A DNA stretch of 46,868 nucleotides, taken from the NCBI GenBank assembly GCA_035937595.1, contig DASZHS010000008.1:1-46868 (forward strand), written 5' to 3'. Below the pieces are notes generated by a model. It was not told the DNA's origin and did not search any database. It saw nothing but the letters and a program-made list of their open reading frames with translations. The stretch is from Palsa-459 sp035937595. Lineage in GTDB: Bacteria; Actinomycetota; Acidimicrobiia; Acidimicrobiales; RAAP-2. The position numbers were made by a program, and so were the translations under genes. Below, piece after piece: positions 30,058-37,931 of the stretch; position 1 is the first letter of the stretch; every line of letters starts with the position of its first letter.

Positions 30058-30947
30058 GCCCACGGGCTCGGCTCTGGCTCTTCCGGCTGCTGGGCGGGCT
30101 GCTCGAGCGGCTCCCCGAGCGCCTGGACGTGCGCGTCGGCGAGGTGGTCGCCGGCACGATGGGGCGCGCCCCGCGGTGGCGGCACCAGCCGCTCGCGACG
30201 AACCTCGCGCGCGCGCTCGCCGGCGGCACCGGAGAGCCACCCGACCCCGGCGTCCTCGACCGGTACGTGACCCGGGCGATGCACACCTACGGGCGGTACT
30301 GGACCGAGGGGGCGAAGCTCCCCGCGCTCCCGCGCTCGACGGTGACCGAGCGGATCCGCTTCTCGGAGGGCGAGCACCACCTGCGCGACGCCGTGCACGC
30401 CGGCCGGGGGGCGCTGCTGGCGCTACCGCACGTCGGGAGCTGGGAGTGGGGCGGCACCGTCCTCGCCGACCTCGGCTGGCCGATGACCGCGGTCGCCGAG
30501 CGCCTCGAGCCGCCGGCGCTGTTCGACTGGTTCGCCGCCAAGCGGGTGCAGATGGGCCTCGGCATCATCCCCCTCGACGACGCGGCGGGCGGCGCGGTCG
30601 CCAGGGTGCTGCGCGCGGGCGGCGTGGTCGGGCTCTTGAGCGACCGCGACCTGCAGCAGACCGGCCTCGACGTCCAGCTGTTCGGGGCACCCACGACCGT
30701 GCCGGCCGGTCCCGCCATGCTCGCCCTGCGGACCGGGGCGACGCTCCTGTGCGCCGCGGTCTACAGCGGGCCGGGCCGCGACCACCACATCGTGATCACG
30801 CCACCGGTCGACACGACGCGACGCGGCCGCTTGCGCGACGACGTCGCGCGGATCACCCAGTGCGTGACCGACGAGCTCGGCTGGCTCATCCGCCGCGCGC
30901 CCGAGCAGTGGCACGTGCTCCAGGCGAACTGGCCCGACGCGGCGTGA
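30054..30947 (+). CDS. Phosphatidylinositol mannoside acyltransferase (PatA/LpxL-HtrB family)
   Basis: A 297-residue protein of the lysophospholipid/lauroyl acyltransferase family. The catalytic HX4D/E motif is present as LPHVGSWEW (His, then Glu five residues on), followed by the GLGIIPLD and GVVGLLSDRDLQ blocks typical of the family. By position between pgsA and pimA it corresponds to Rv2611c (PatA), which acylates the mannose of PIM. A hydrophobic N-terminal stretch may anchor it at the membrane. The GTG start overlaps the pgsA stop and the end overlaps the pimA start, each by four bases. Confidence 0.88.
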   Translation: MSPRARLWLFRLLGGLLERLPERLDVRVGEVVAGTMGRAPRWRHQPLATNLARALAGGTGEPPDPGVLDRYVTRAMHTYGRYWTEGAKLPALPRSTVTERIRFSEGEHHLRDAVHAGRGALLALPHVGSWEWGGTVLADLGWPMTAVAERLEPPALFDWFAAKRVQMGLGIIPLDDAAGGAVARVLRAGGVVGLLSDRDLQQTGLDVQLFGAPTTVPAGPAMLALRTGATLLCAAVYSGPGRDHHIVITPPVDTTRRGRLRDDVARITQCVTDELGWLIRRAPEQWHVLQANWPDAA

Positions 30948-32116
30948 CCGCTCCGATCGAGCGCGTCGCGCTCGTGAGCCCCTACGCCCTCAGCGTGCCG
31001 GGTGGCGTCCAGACCCAGGTGCGCGCGATGGCCCGCGACCTCTCGCACCGCGGCATCGACGTGGTCGTGTGCTCGCCGGGCGAGCCCGACGAGCCGCTCG
31101 CCGCCGCCGGCATCGCCCACGCCGCGGCGGGTGCGGTGCGCTCCGTCCGCGCGAACGGCTCGCGCGCGCCGGTGACCCTGTCGCGCGCCGCGTCGCGCGC
31201 GTTCGCCTCCGTGGCGGCAACGCTGCGCGACGGGGTCGTCCACGTCCACGAGCCGTTCGCGCCGATCGCGGCCTACGACCTGCTCCGCGAGCACCGCCGC
31301 CCGACCGTCGGGACGTTCCACCGCGGCGGGGGCGGGCCGGCGTACGTGGTCGGCGCCCCCGTCATCCGGCGCCTCCGTCGCGGCCTCGACGTGACCGCCG
31401 CGGTGAGCCGGCTCGCCGTCGAGACGATCGGCGACGCCGCCGGGGCTCGCCCCGAGCTGCTCTTCAACGGCGTCGAGCTCGACCTGGTCGACGCCGCGAC
31501 GCCGTGGCCCACCACGGGCCCGACGGTGCTGTTCGTCGGTCGCCACGAGGCGCGCAAGGGCCTGGACGTCCTGCTCGACGCGATCGGCCGGATCGAGCTG
31601 CCGATCGCGTGCTGGGTGCTCGGGGACGGCCCGCAGACCGCTTCGCTGCGCGAGCGCCACCGCGCCGACGCGCGCATCGAGTGGCTGGGCGCAACCGACG
31701 ACGACGAGAAGCTCGCGCGGCTGCGCGGGGCCGACGTGCTCTGCGTGCCGTCGCTCGGCGGCGAGAGCTTCGGCCTCGTGCCGCTCGAGGGGATGGCCGC
31801 GCGCACTGCGGTCGTCGCCTCGGACATCGACGGGTACCGCGAGTCGACGGGCGGGCACGCCACGCTGGTCGCCCCCGGCGACGCGGGCGTCCTCGCGGTC
31901 GCGCTGCGGACCGCGATCGAGCGCCCCGCGACGGATCGCGCGCTCGACGCGGCGAGGGCGCACGCCGAGCGATGGTCCGTCCACGCGCTCGTCGAGCGCT
32001 ACCTGGAGCTCTACGCGCGTGCCGCGGCGTCGTTCGCCTCGTCGTCCGCGGTCTCCACCCCACGCGGCCGACGCGCGCGCCGAGAGCCGCCAGGTCCGAG
32101 CACTAGCCTCGCGTGA
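30944..32116 (+). CDS. pimA: Phosphatidylinositol alpha-mannosyltransferase PimA
   Basis: A 390-residue GT4 enzyme, normal length. N-terminal SPYALSVPGGVQTQV has the GGVQ loop that binds the inositol and donor phosphate. The donor half contains VGRHEARKGLDVLL, with the Arg and Lys that contact GDP-mannose, and the EX7E element GGESFGLVPLEGMA. It adds the first mannose to phosphatidylinositol on the cytoplasmic face. Synteny with pgsA and the acyltransferase supports PimA over other GT4 roles. The C-terminal 25 residues are Ser/Arg-rich. The start is a GTG in a four-base overlap. The stop overlaps the ATG of the next gene by one base, but that gene also has its own -10 box. Confidence 0.9.
   Translation: MTAPIERVALVSPYALSVPGGVQTQVRAMARDLSHRGIDVVVCSPGEPDEPLAAAGIAHAAAGAVRSVRANGSRAPVTLSRAASRAFASVAATLRDGVVHVHEPFAPIAAYDLLREHRRPTVGTFHRGGGGPAYVVGAPVIRRLRRGLDVTAAVSRLAVETIGDAAGARPELLFNGVELDLVDAATPWPTTGPTVLFVGRHEARKGLDVLLDAIGRIELPIACWVLGDGPQTASLRERHRADARIEWLGATDDDEKLARLRGADVLCVPSLGGESFGLVPLEGMAARTAVVASDIDGYRESTGGHATLVAPGDAGVLAVALRTAIERPATDRALDAARAHAERWSVHALVERYLELYARAAASFASSSAVSTPRGRRARREPPGPSTSLA
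32104..32109 (+). promoter_or_regulatory. -10 box TAGCCT inside the pimA end, leaderless start at 32116
   Basis: TAGCCT ends six bases before ATG 32116 and lies within the last pimA codons. This spacing favours ATG 32116 over the GTG at 32113. Confidence 0.5.
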
Positions 32117-32952
32117 TGGCCACCGCGAGCCACGCCGACGCGACGGCGTGGGCCTCCGAGTACGGGGTCACCCACGCCGAGCGCGTGCAGAACCGGCGCG
32201 TGGCGCGACTGGTGCCGCTGCTGCCGCTCGCGGCCATCGTCGTGTTCGGCGCGCTCGCCTGCGCGGGCCTCGTGATCGCGGGCGCGGCCCGGCTGGGCGT
32301 CGTGATCCTCATCGCCTCGGTCATCCTCGGCGCGCTGATCGTCGTGGCCGGGCTGCTCGCCGCCCCCCTGCACGTCGAACGGCAGTGGGGGGCGCACCGT
32401 GTGCCGGACGGCACGGCACCGCGGGTCGAGAACCTGGTCGAGGGGCTCTGTGCGACGTTCGGCGTGGCGCACCCGCCGCTCTTCGTCGTCGAGGAGCCGA
32501 GCGTCAACCTCGCCATGGTCACGACCACCATCGGCGTGGTCATGGTGGTCACCCGCGGCCTCCTCGACTCGCTCAGCCTGGTCGAGCTCGAGGGCGTCGT
32601 CGCCCACGGCCTCGCCCACCTGCGCCTGGACGACGTGCGGCGGGGGACGATCGCCGCGACGCTGCCGAGCGTCCTCGGCAAGGACGCGATGCGGCACCGG
32701 CTGGCGGGCAGGGGACGGCTGCTGCGTGCCGACGAGGTCGCGGCCGCGACCGTGCGCTACCCCGTCGCGATCGCCGCGGTGCTCGAGCGCTGCGTCGCCC
32801 AGCCGCAACCCGTGCCGCCGTCGCTGTTCGCGACCGAGCGGTTCGCACGGACGCGGTGGCTCTGGTTCGACCCGACCCCGGGTGATCGCGCACCGCAGCT
32901 GGACTCGCTCGACGCACCGTCGGTGCGCGCCCAGGCGCTCGCGGAGTGGTGA
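32116..32952 (+). CDS. M48 (HtpX)-like membrane protein with degenerate zinc site
   Basis: A 278-residue protein with two N-terminal membrane helices (about 30-80) and a domain following the M48 pattern: PRVENLVEGLCATFG, VNLAMVTTTIGVVMVVTRGLL, then LSLVELEGVVAHGLAHLRLDD. The canonical HExxH is H164-G-L-A-H168, so the catalytic Glu is Gly. The canonical ExxAD third-ligand motif reads LLRAD (202-206), so that zinc ligand is Leu. Proteolysis is therefore unlikely, and the fold may serve as a membrane regulator or adaptor. It lies between pimA and pdxS, has a TAGCCT leaderless promoter, and is followed by pdxS with its own promoter. Function is unknown. Confidence 0.75.
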   Translation: MATASHADATAWASEYGVTHAERVQNRRVARLVPLLPLAAIVVFGALACAGLVIAGAARLGVVILIASVILGALIVVAGLLAAPLHVERQWGAHRVPDGTAPRVENLVEGLCATFGVAHPPLFVVEEPSVNLAMVTTTIGVVMVVTRGLLDSLSLVELEGVVAHGLAHLRLDDVRRGTIAATLPSVLGKDAMRHRLAGRGRLLRADEVAAATVRYPVAIAAVLERCVAQPQPVPPSLFATERFARTRWLWFDPTPGDRAPQLDSLDAPSVRAQALAEW

Positions 32953-32963
32953 GAGGGCGCCGG

Positions 32964-32969
32964 TAGGAT
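32964..32969 (+). promoter_or_regulatory. -10 box TAGGAT, leaderless start for pdxS
   Basis: TAGGAT ends seven bases before ATG 32977, without a Shine-Dalgarno sequence. Confidence 0.5.
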
Positions 32970-32976
32970 CGACCCG

Positions 32977-33873
32977 ATGGCACCGGTCTCTGACGCGCGA
33001 CGCACGGGCACGACGAACGTGAAGCGGGGGCTCGCCGACATGCTGCGCGGCGGCGTGATCATGGACGTGGTCACCCCCGAGCAGGCCAAGGTCGCCGAGG
33101 ACGCCGGCGCGGTCGCCGTGATGGCGCTCGAGCGGGTGCCCGCCGACATCCGCCGTGACGGCGGCGTCGCGCGGATGAGCGACCCAGAGATGATCAAGGG
33201 GATCCAGGACACCGTCACGATCCCCGTCATGGCGAAGGCCAGGATCGGCCACTTCGCCGAGGCCCAGGTCCTGCAGGCGCTGGGCGTCGACTACGTGGAC
33301 GAGTCCGAGGTGCTCACGCCCGCCGACGAGGCGCACCACATCGACAAGTGGGCCTTCACCGTGCCGTTCGTCTGCGGGGCCACGAACCTCGGCGAGGCGC
33401 TGCGTCGCATCGGCGAGGGCGCCTGCATGATCCGCTCCAAGGGCGAGGCCGGCACCGGCAACATCGTGGAGGCCGTCCGGCACCTCCGCGACATCCTTGG
33501 GGCGATCCGGCGGCTCGGGACCCTCGACGCCGCGGAGCGCTTCGCCGCGGCGAAGGACCTCCAGGCGCCCCTCGCCCTGGTCGAGGAGGTCGCGGCGGCG
33601 GGCGCCCTTCCGGTCCCGTTGTTCTGCGCCGGCGGCATCGCCACGCCGGCCGACGCCGCCCTCGTGCGCCAGCTGGGGGCCGAGGCCGTGTTCGTCGGCT
33701 CGGGCATCTTCAAGAGCGCGGACCCCGAGCGGATGGCCCGCGCGGTCGTCGAGGCGACGACGCACTTCGACGACGCCGACCTCGTGGCCAAGGTCTCGAC
33801 CGGGCTCGGGGCGGCGATGCGCGGCGAGGAGCTCGGCGCGCTCTCCGAGCGGCTCGCCACACGCGGCTGGTAG
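32977..33873 (+). CDS. pdxS: Pyridoxal 5'-phosphate synthase lyase subunit PdxS
   Basis: A 298-residue (beta/alpha)8 enzyme of normal length. MAKARIGH contains the substrate-binding Lys (K87), and IRSKGEAGTGN holds the second catalytic Lys and phosphate-binding loop. FVGSGIFKS closes the phosphate site. It makes PLP from ribose 5-phosphate, glyceraldehyde 3-phosphate and ammonia supplied by PdxT, as a dodecamer. The ATG is seven bases after a TAGGAT -10 box. pdxT follows after two bases, so both are one transcript and one complex. Confidence 0.97.
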   Translation: MAPVSDARRTGTTNVKRGLADMLRGGVIMDVVTPEQAKVAEDAGAVAVMALERVPADIRRDGGVARMSDPEMIKGIQDTVTIPVMAKARIGHFAEAQVLQALGVDYVDESEVLTPADEAHHIDKWAFTVPFVCGATNLGEALRRIGEGACMIRSKGEAGTGNIVEAVRHLRDILGAIRRLGTLDAAERFAAAKDLQAPLALVEEVAAAGALPVPLFCAGGIATPADAALVRQLGAEAVFVGSGIFKSADPERMARAVVEATTHFDDADLVAKVSTGLGAAMRGEELGALSERLATRGW

Positions 33874-33875
33874 CC

Positions 33876-34478
33876 GTGCGCGTCGGCGTCCTCGCCTTGC
33901 AGGGCGACGTCCGCGAGCACCGCGCCGCCCTGTCGGACCTCGGCTGCGACGCCGTCCCCGTCCGCTCCTCGTCGGACCTCGATGAGGTCGACGCGCTCGT
34001 CCTGCCGGGCGGGGAGTCGACGGCGATCTCCCACCTGCTCGTGACCTCGGGGCTCGAGGGCCCGCTCCGCGACCGGCTCGACGGCGGCATGCCCGCGTTC
34101 GGCACGTGCGCGGGGCTCGTCCTGCTCGCGAGCTCGATCACCGACGGGCGCGGCGACGAGGTGGCGTTCGGGCTGCTCGACGTCGCGGTGCGACGCAACG
34201 GCTACGGCCGCCAGGTCGCCTCCTTCGAGGGCAGCTGCGACGTCGCGGGCGTCGGCGAGGTGCCGACGGTGTTCATCCGCGCGCCGCGGATCACGCAGGT
34301 GGGCGCCGGCGTCGAGGTCCTGGCCTCGATCGACGTGGGCGACGGCGCACACCCGGTCCTCGTCCGACAGGGCCACGTCCTCGGCGCGGCGTTCCACCCC
34401 GAGCTCACCGCGGATCGCCGTGTGCACGGGCTGTTCTTGGAGCTCGCGGCGAGCCGCGCCGCGGTCGCGTCCAACTAG
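33876..34478 (+). CDS. pdxT: Pyridoxal 5'-phosphate synthase glutaminase subunit PdxT
   Basis: A 200-residue class I glutamine amidotransferase. VGVLALQGDVREH starts the fold, LPGGESTAI is the oxyanion loop, and FGTCAGLVLL contains the nucleophile C78. The C-terminal FHPELTADRRVH holds the catalytic His and Glu. It releases ammonia from glutamine and channels it into PdxS. The GTG at 33876 is two bases after the pdxS stop; the family N terminus begins at this point. Confidence 0.96.
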   Translation: MRVGVLALQGDVREHRAALSDLGCDAVPVRSSSDLDEVDALVLPGGESTAISHLLVTSGLEGPLRDRLDGGMPAFGTCAGLVLLASSITDGRGDEVAFGLLDVAVRRNGYGRQVASFEGSCDVAGVGEVPTVFIRAPRITQVGAGVEVLASIDVGDGAHPVLVRQGHVLGAAFHPELTADRRVHGLFLELAASRAAVASN

Positions 34479-34481
34479 CAT
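34476..34481 (+). promoter_or_regulatory. -10 box TAGCAT upstream of yebC
   Basis: TAGCAT overlaps the pdxT stop and gives a leader of about 20 bases with GAGGAGG before ATG 34509. Confidence 0.4.
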
Positions 34482-34508
34482 CGTCCGCCGCAGCGGCGAG
34501 GAGGATCG

Positions 34509-35258
34509 ATGTCGGGCCACTCCAAGTGGGCGACGACCAAGCACCGCAAGGGCGCGCAGGACAAGGCGCGAGCGAAGCTGTTCGCCAAGCTCATCCGCCA
34601 GGTCGAGGTGGCGGCGCGCGAGGGCGGCGGTGACGTGAACGCCAACGCGACGTTGCGCACGATGTACCAGAAGGCGCGCGACGGCTCCGTGCCGCTCGAC
34701 ACGATCGAGCGTGCGATCAAGCGGGGGACCGGCGAGCTCGACGGCGTGCGCTACGAGCAGGTGACCTACGAGGGCTACGGCCCCGGCGGCGTGGCGATCC
34801 TCGTCGAGTGCCTGACCGCAAACCGCAACCGCACGGGTGCCGAGATGCGCTCCATCTTCTCGCGCCACGGGGGCTCCATGGCCGAGCCAGGAGCGGTCGC
34901 CTGGCAGTTCGAGCGCAAGGGGTCGATCGAGGTGGCACCCGAGGTCGACGAGGACACGCTGATGGAGCTCGCGACCGACGCCGGCGCGGAGGACCTCGAG
35001 CCCGAGGCCGACGGGTTCAACGTCACGACGGGGCCGGGGGACCTCGCCGCGGTGCGCGAGTCGCTCGAGGCGAAGGGCGTCCACGTCCGCAGCGCCGAGC
35101 TCACGATGGTCCCGACCTCGTCCGTCCTGGTGGCCGACGAGGCCGAGGCGAAGAAGGTGCTGCGCCTGCTCGACGCGATCGACGACCACGACGACGTCCA
35201 GACCGTCTACTCGAACTTCGACATCCCCGAGGCCGTGCTCGCCGCCTACGACGGGTAG
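34509..35258 (+). CDS. yebC: YebC/PmpR-family protein
   Basis: A 249-residue protein of usual length. The N terminus MSGHSKWATTKHRKGAQDK is the family hallmark, followed by NATLRTMYQKARDGSVPLDTIERAIKRG and the YEGYGPGGVAILVE strand. Family members are described as transcriptional regulators, and more recently as factors helping ribosomes through polyproline stretches. GAGGAGG lies upstream of the ATG. It precedes ruvC, as in many bacteria, but ruvC has its own leaderless promoter and two small hairpins separate them. Confidence 0.95.
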   Translation: MSGHSKWATTKHRKGAQDKARAKLFAKLIRQVEVAAREGGGDVNANATLRTMYQKARDGSVPLDTIERAIKRGTGELDGVRYEQVTYEGYGPGGVAILVECLTANRNRTGAEMRSIFSRHGGSMAEPGAVAWQFERKGSIEVAPEVDEDTLMELATDAGAEDLEPEADGFNVTTGPGDLAAVRESLEAKGVHVRSAELTMVPTSSVLVADEAEAKKVLRLLDAIDDHDDVQTVYSNFDIPEAVLAAYDG

Positions 35259-35263
35259 GTCCA

Positions 35264-35287
35264 CCCTCCGCGAGGGACCCGTCGGGT
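35264..35287 (+). terminator. Two small hairpins between yebC and ruvC
   Basis: CCCTC-CGC-GAGGG (35264-35276) is followed at once by ACCCG-T-CGGGT (35277-35287). They lie directly after the yebC stop, and the second touches the ruvC -10 box. There is no T-run. Termination of yebC is plausible but weakly supported. Confidence 0.3.
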
Positions 35288-35292
35288 ACAGT
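35287..35292 (+). promoter_or_regulatory. -10 box TACAGT, leaderless start for ruvC
   Basis: TACAGT ends seven bases before ATG 35300, without a Shine-Dalgarno sequence. Confidence 0.5.
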
Positions 35293-35299
35293 CGAACAC

Positions 35300-35809
35300 A
35301 TGTTCGTCCTGGGGATCGATCCAGGCCTGACGCGCTGCGGCTACGGGCTCGTCACGCGGGGCGGGGCGCCCGCCACGTTCGTCGCCAGGGCCGCCGGCAC
35401 GATCGCGACGGACCCCGAGGACCCGGTCGAGCGCCGGCTCTTCGAGCTGACCGTGGCCCTGCGCGAGCTGCTGGTCGAGCACCGGCCCGACGCCGTCGTC
35501 GTCGAGCGCCTCTTCTTCCAGACGAACGCGCGGACGGCGACAGGGGTCGCCCAGGCGAGCGGGGTCGCCCTCGCGTGCGCCGTCGAGCACGGCTGCGCCG
35601 TGGCGCAGTACACGTCGAACGAGGTGAAGCTCGCCGTCGTCGGATACGGGGCGGCCACCAAGCACCAGGTCCAGACCATGGTGGCGCGTCAGGTCGGGCT
35701 CGCGAGCCCGCCCTCGCCGGACGCCGCGGACGCCCTGGCCCTCGCGGTCTGCCACCTCGTGGGCGCCTCGCTGCGGGCCGCGGTGAGCGCGGCGGAGGCG
35801 CGGTCGTGA
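35300..35809 (+). CDS. ruvC: Holliday-junction resolvase RuvC
   Basis: A 169-residue RNase H-fold nuclease of usual length. The four metal-binding acids are D7 (GIDPG), E69 (VVVERLFF), D141 and D144 (SPDAADALA), aligning with D7, E66, D138 and D141 of E. coli RuvC. It cuts Holliday junctions symmetrically after branch migration by RuvAB. ATG 35300 is fixed by the TACAGT box. The stop overlaps the ruvA GTG by four bases. Confidence 0.97.
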   Translation: MFVLGIDPGLTRCGYGLVTRGGAPATFVARAAGTIATDPEDPVERRLFELTVALRELLVEHRPDAVVVERLFFQTNARTATGVAQASGVALACAVEHGCAVAQYTSNEVKLAVVGYGAATKHQVQTMVARQVGLASPPSPDAADALALAVCHLVGASLRAAVSAAEARS

Positions 35810-36384
35810 TCGGCGCGCTCCGCGGCCAGCTCACCGCGCGGCTGGCGGACGGCACGACCATTGTGGACGTCCATGGCGTCGGGTACCGCGTGTCGCTGAG
35901 CGGGCGCGGCAGCGCCGCGATCGCCTCCGGGAGCGAGGTCGACCTCGCCGTGCACACCCACGTCCGCGACGACGCGATCGTGCTCTACGCGTTCCTCACC
36001 GCGAGGGAGCGGGACTGCTTCGAGGCGCTGGTCGCCGCCCCGGGGGTCGGGCCTGCCCTCGCCCAGTCGATCCTCGCCACGCTCGGCCCCGACGCGCTGT
36101 CGGCCGCCCTCGCCGCCGACGACGTGGACGCGCTCATCGCCGTCCCGGGCGTCGGGCGCAAGACGGCGGCACGCCTCCTCTTGGAGCTGCGGGGCCGGCT
36201 GCTGGCCGCGGAGACCGTCACCCCCGACACCGCGGACCCGACCGTGCGCGTGGAGGTGCGCGGCGCGCTGAGCGAGCTCGGCTACACCTCCGACGAGGTG
36301 CGCCGCGCCGTCGAGCAGCTCGACGAGACCGACAGCGTGGAGGACGCGCTGCGTCAGGCGCTGCGCGTGCTCTCCCGGCGATGA
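35806..36384 (+). CDS. ruvA: Holliday-junction DNA-binding protein RuvA
   Basis: A 192-residue protein with the OB-fold domain (IGALRGQLTARLADGTTIVDVHGVGYRV), two helix-hairpin-helix motifs (APGVGPALAQSIL and VPGVGRKTAARLLLELR) and the C-terminal RuvB-binding domain III (ALSELGYTSDEVRRAV). It binds four-way junctions as a tetramer and loads RuvB. It starts at GTG 35806 in a GTGA overlap with ruvC, and overlaps ruvB by four bases (ATGA). Confidence 0.97.
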   Translation: MIGALRGQLTARLADGTTIVDVHGVGYRVSLSGRGSAAIASGSEVDLAVHTHVRDDAIVLYAFLTARERDCFEALVAAPGVGPALAQSILATLGPDALSAALAADDVDALIAVPGVGRKTAARLLLELRGRLLAAETVTPDTADPTVRVEVRGALSELGYTSDEVRRAVEQLDETDSVEDALRQALRVLSRR

Positions 36385-37430
36385 GCGCCGCGCGGCGCGA
36401 GCCCGTCGATGTCGCGGCGTCGGCCCCGCGCCCGGTCGACCCCGTGGCCGTGGTCCGCGAGGAGGCCGACGAGGCGAGCCTGCGGCCGAGGACCCTCGCC
36501 GAGTTCGTGGGCCAGCCCGAGCTCGTCGGGCACCTCTCCATCGTCCTCGAGGCCGCGCGACGCCGCGGTCAGCCCTCGGACCACCTGCTCTTCGCCGGGC
36601 CGCCGGGCCTTGGGAAGACCACGCTCGCGGGCATCGTCGCCCAGGAGATGGGCGTCGGGCTCCGCGTGACCTCGGGCCCGGTGCTCGCCCGCGCCGGCGA
36701 CCTCGCGGCGACGCTGACGGACCTGCAAGAAGGCGACGTGCTGTTCATCGACGAGATCCACCGGCTCGCTCGGGCCGTCGAAGAGGTGCTCTACCCCGCG
36801 ATGGAGGAGGGCCAGCTCGACGTCATGCTCGGCAAGGGGCCGACGGCGCGCTCGCTGCGGCTCGACCTGCCGCGCTTCACGCTCGTCGGCGCGACGACGA
36901 GGACGGGGCTCGTGGCCGGTCCCCTGCGCGACCGCTTCGGGTTCCTCGGGCGCCTCGACCTCTACGAGCCGTCCGACCTCGAGCGCATCGTCACGCGGTC
37001 CGCGGGGCTGCTCGGGATCCCGATCACCGACGGCGGGGCGGCGGAGATCGCGCTGCGGAGCCGCGGCACGCCGCGGATCGCCAACCGGCTGCTCCGCCGC
37101 GTGCGCGACGTCGCCGAGGTCCACGAGCACCACAAGATCACCCAGGAGGTCGCCGAGGAGGGGCTCGCGCTCTTCGGCGTCGACGCGCTCGGGCTGGACA
37201 AGCTCGACCGTGCGATCCTCGAGGTCCTCGCCGTGCGCTTCGACGGCAACCCGGTCGGGCTCACGACGCTCGCGCACGCCGTCGGCGAGGAGACCGAGAC
37301 CGTCGAGGAGGCCTACGAGCCCTACCTCATCCGCCAGGGGCTCCTGCACCGCACCCCGCGCGGGCGCGTCGCGACCGATCGCGCGTTCGCGCACCTCGGC
37401 GTCGCGCGGAGCAACGGCCGCCTCGTCTAG
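36381..37430 (+). CDS. ruvB: Holliday-junction branch-migration ATPase RuvB
   Basis: A 349-residue AAA+ helicase of normal length. RPRTLAEFVGQPELVGHL leads into Walker A GPPGLGKTTLA, Walker B LFIDEIHRL, sensor 1 VGATTRTG and the arginine-finger region, ending with a winged-helix domain (GLLHRTPRGRVATDRAFAHLG). It drives branch migration with RuvA. It is translationally coupled to ruvA by the ATGA overlap and is the last gene of the ruv unit; a hairpin follows. Confidence 0.98.
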   Translation: MSAARREPVDVAASAPRPVDPVAVVREEADEASLRPRTLAEFVGQPELVGHLSIVLEAARRRGQPSDHLLFAGPPGLGKTTLAGIVAQEMGVGLRVTSGPVLARAGDLAATLTDLQEGDVLFIDEIHRLARAVEEVLYPAMEEGQLDVMLGKGPTARSLRLDLPRFTLVGATTRTGLVAGPLRDRFGFLGRLDLYEPSDLERIVTRSAGLLGIPITDGGAAEIALRSRGTPRIANRLLRRVRDVAEVHEHHKITQEVAEEGLALFGVDALGLDKLDRAILEVLAVRFDGNPVGLTTLAHAVGEETETVEEAYEPYLIRQGLLHRTPRGRVATDRAFAHLGVARSNGRLV

Positions 37431-37437
37431 TCCTGCA

Positions 37438-37460
37438 CCGGGCCGCGACGCGGGGCTCGG
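37438..37460 (+). terminator. Possible hairpin after ruvB
   Basis: CCGGGCC (37438-37444) and GGCTCGG (37454-37460) can pair with one G-U wobble, eight bases after the ruvB stop and just before the yajC -10 box. There is no T-run, and chance pairing is possible in this composition. Confidence 0.28.
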
Positions 37461-37461
37461 C

Positions 37462-37467
37462 TAGGGT
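37462..37467 (+). promoter_or_regulatory. -10 box TAGGGT upstream of yajC
   Basis: TAGGGT fits TANNNT and predicts a leader of about 20 bases ending in GGGAGGGA before GTG 37493. Confidence 0.4.
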
Positions 37468-37492
37468 TCACGAGGTCCATCTGGGAGGGATT

Positions 37493-37924
37493 GTGTCGAG
37501 TCTGCTGGCCACTGGCTTGGTCCTGGCCGCCTCCGGCTCCAAGGCCAAGGGCAGCAGCCCGATCTTCTACATCCTGCTCCTGGCGCTCGCCGTCGGCGTC
37601 TACTACTTCTTCCTGCGGCCGCGGAACCAGCGCGCCCGGCAGGCCCGCGAGCAGATCAAGCAGGCCGCCGTGGGCGACGAGATCGCGACGATCGGCGGGC
37701 TGGTCGGGACGATCGTCTCCGAGGACGGCGATCGGGTGACGGTGTCCACGGGCAGCGGCACCGAGCTCGTCTTCCTGCGCCAGGCGATCGGTCGCAAGCT
37801 GACCCCGCCGGCGGAGCCGACCGACCCCGCGGACCACGAGCAGTTCGAGGGCACGCCGCCCGGCTTCGACGGCCCCGCCGGGAGCGACACGACGCCCACC
37901 GGCGAGGAGCCCGACACTAAGTGA
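37493..37924 (+). CDS. yajC: Sec translocase accessory subunit YajC
   Basis: A 143-residue protein with one N-terminal membrane helix (IFYILLLALAVGVYYFFL), the RPRNQRARQAREQ basic segment and the conserved core VGDEIATIGGLVGTIVSEDGDRVTVSTG. The acidic, Pro/Gly-rich C-terminal 45 residues are typical of actinobacterial forms. It associates with SecDF to support protein export. GGGAGGGA lies upstream of the GTG. secD starts seven bases after the stop. Confidence 0.93.
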   Translation: MSSLLATGLVLAASGSKAKGSSPIFYILLLALAVGVYYFFLRPRNQRARQAREQIKQAAVGDEIATIGGLVGTIVSEDGDRVTVSTGSGTELVFLRQAIGRKLTPPAEPTDPADHEQFEGTPPGFDGPAGSDTTPTGEEPDTK

Positions 37925-37931
37925 GCGTCCC

